DNA of 6,478 nt. Origin: Methylovirgula sp. (lineage in GTDB: Bacteria > Pseudomonadota > Alphaproteobacteria > Rhizobiales > Beijerinckiaceae). The notes beneath the pieces were generated by a model that ran no database searches, was not told where the DNA came from, and saw only the letters and a list, made by a program, of their open reading frames with translations. A program made the translations under genes and the position numbers. Shown here in pieces: positions 5,501 to 6,478 of the stretch. The stretch's first letter is position 1. Each line of letters starts with the position of its first letter. Location: positions 1 to 6,478 of the forward strand of contig JASHUD010000138.1 in NCBI GenBank assembly GCA_030040215.1. The letters are read 5' to 3'.

Positions 5501-6478
5501 ATGGCGCGTCGCGTTCCGCCTTTCTCGGCCGGCCTTGTGCTCCTGACGCTCGCCGGCTGTTCCAATTACGAAGCGCAACGGCCCGCCTGGCGGGCCGAGG
5601 CCGAGAACGCCTGCATCGATCAAAATCTCATCCATCTTTCGGCCTATGTCGAGCCGGAATCCGAAATCGACGGCCCCGGCATTTGCGGCCTGACGCGGCC
5701 CTTTAAAGTTTCTGCGCTGCTCGACGGCCAGGTCGCCTTCGACAATGCCTATACGCTCGATTGTCCGATGATCGCCGCACTGAACAATTGGGTGCGCGAC
5801 GTGGTCGAGCCGGAAGCGCAGGCGCGGTTCAACGAGCGGGTCGTCGAGATCGAATCGTTCGGCACGTATAGCTGCCGCTCTATCAACGGCTATGCGGGCG
5901 CGCGGCTCTCCGAGCATGCTTTCGCCAATGCGATCGACGTCAGCGGCTTCCGTCTCGCCGATGGACGCGAAATCTCGATCATGCGCGACTGGCCGAGGGG
6001 CGATCCGCCGACGCAGGCGTTCCTGCGCGACATCCACGCCGGCGCTTGCAGCTATTTCACGACGGTGCTTGGCCCCGGCTACAATTTCCTGCATTACAAC
6101 CACTTTCACCTCGACCTAGCGATGCACGGCGAAACGTCCACCGGGCCGCGCCGCTATTGCGAGCCGGCGCCGGCCGCCGGCATCCCCGCATCGCATCCGC
6201 CCGACGGCCTGCCCGAACCGCCGCCAATCGACGAGGAGATGGACATCTCGCAGGCCGGCAGCGCCGATATGCAAGCTCTGGCACTGCATGCCGGCCCCGA
6301 TACGCCCGACGCCTCGCTGCCGCCGGCGCCGGTCGAGACGTACGCTTCCCGATCAAAACCGGACCAGACCTACCAGGATGCCGAGCCCCTGCCGCCGCAG
6401 TCGGTACCCAACCCGCAAGCCGGCACGATGCGCGCCGACGGCGCCTTCGTACCCGAAGGCCAGCCCAGCGATTGGGAT
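5501..6478 (+). CDS. Extensin-like family lipoprotein, partial at right edge
   Basis: This open frame runs off the window (326 codons seen, no stop). The N-terminus MARRVPPFSAGLVLLTLAGC is a lipoprotein signal with lipobox LAGC (Cys 20), so the mature protein is probably lipid-anchored in the envelope. Residues about 35-220 form the bacterial extensin-like C-terminal domain: CIDQNLI, PGICGLTRPFKV, a Cys-containing TYSCR, then SEHAFANAIDVSGF (S137, H139, D146) and HYNHFHLDLA (H198, H201, H203, D205). The H-x6-D plus HxH arrangement resembles the Zn ligands of M15/LAS peptidases, so a cell-wall endopeptidase role is plausible but unproven. From about 221 onward the chain is rich in Pro, Ala and Asp with no recognisable domain. 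ATG 5501 is supported by an in-frame stop at 5465 and by GAG just upstream; the signal peptide starts immediately. The promoter should lie in the 94 bp shared with arfB. Confidence 0.88.
   Translation, partial: MARRVPPFSAGLVLLTLAGCSNYEAQRPAWRAEAENACIDQNLIHLSAYVEPESEIDGPGICGLTRPFKVSALLDGQVAFDNAYTLDCPMIAALNNWVRDVVEPEAQARFNERVVEIESFGTYSCRSINGYAGARLSEHAFANAIDVSGFRLADGREISIMRDWPRGDPPTQAFLRDIHAGACSYFTTVLGPGYNFLHYNHFHLDLAMHGETSTGPRRYCEPAPAAGIPASHPPDGLPEPPPIDEEMDISQAGSADMQALALHAGPDTPDASLPPAPVETYASRSKPDQTYQDAEPLPPQSVPNPQAGTMRADGAFVPEGQPSDWD

Noticed and set aside
5474..6109. Leftward 211-codon open frame opposite the extensin-like gene
   Set aside because: The plus strand encodes a clear lipoprotein with conserved motifs; the minus frame is its antisense shadow.

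Overview
The window looks like a piece of a high-GC alphaproteobacterial chromosome, most likely Hyphomicrobiales (Rhizobiales). This rests on gene content: a DUF2852 membrane protein, an extensin-like lipoprotein, a Tim44-domain secreted/membrane protein, ArfB, and a degenerate GGATTGCTTCGTCGCTTCGC-type intergenic palindrome that is widespread in alphaproteobacteria. The species cannot be named from this window, and there is no clear sign of a phage, insertion sequence, CRISPR array or plasmid.

Layout. Positions 1-600 hold no convincing protein gene. The leftmost part carries what looks like a compact leftward RNA gene (about 173 to 77): a plausible promoter, a 13-bp bulged hairpin and a GNRA-loop Rho-independent terminator. 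Next comes an NRAMP-related metal transporter (about 667-2007, +) with altered metal-site motifs. It converges, with a 7-bp gap, on a Tim44-domain protein with a signal peptide (2926-2015, -). Divergent from that gene, across 110 bp, is a TetR/AcrR regulator (3037-3678, +). Downstream of the regulator is a DUF2852 inner-membrane protein (3777-4298, +), whose promoter region contains a perfect 8-3-8 palindrome (3736-3754) that looks like a TetR-family operator.

The DUF2852 gene converges on a leftward pair: arfB (5406-4984), a ribosome-rescue peptidyl-tRNA hydrolase, followed by a secreted DUF3617 protein (4908-4396). The gap between the convergent genes is filled by the REP-like palindrome. 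Divergent from arfB, a lipoprotein with an extensin-like C domain (5501 to beyond the right edge) has an M15/LAS-type His/Asp motif set and a long Pro-rich tail.

How the genes fit together: four of the six products are envelope-associated (transporter, Tim44-domain protein, DUF2852 protein, extensin-like lipoprotein), and DUF3617 is probably periplasmic. They do not form one pathway. The clearest regulatory unit is the TetR gene, the palindrome and the DUF2852 gene. The most unusual elements are the candidate small RNA at the left end, the non-canonical metal-site motifs of the transporter and the perfect operator-like palindrome.
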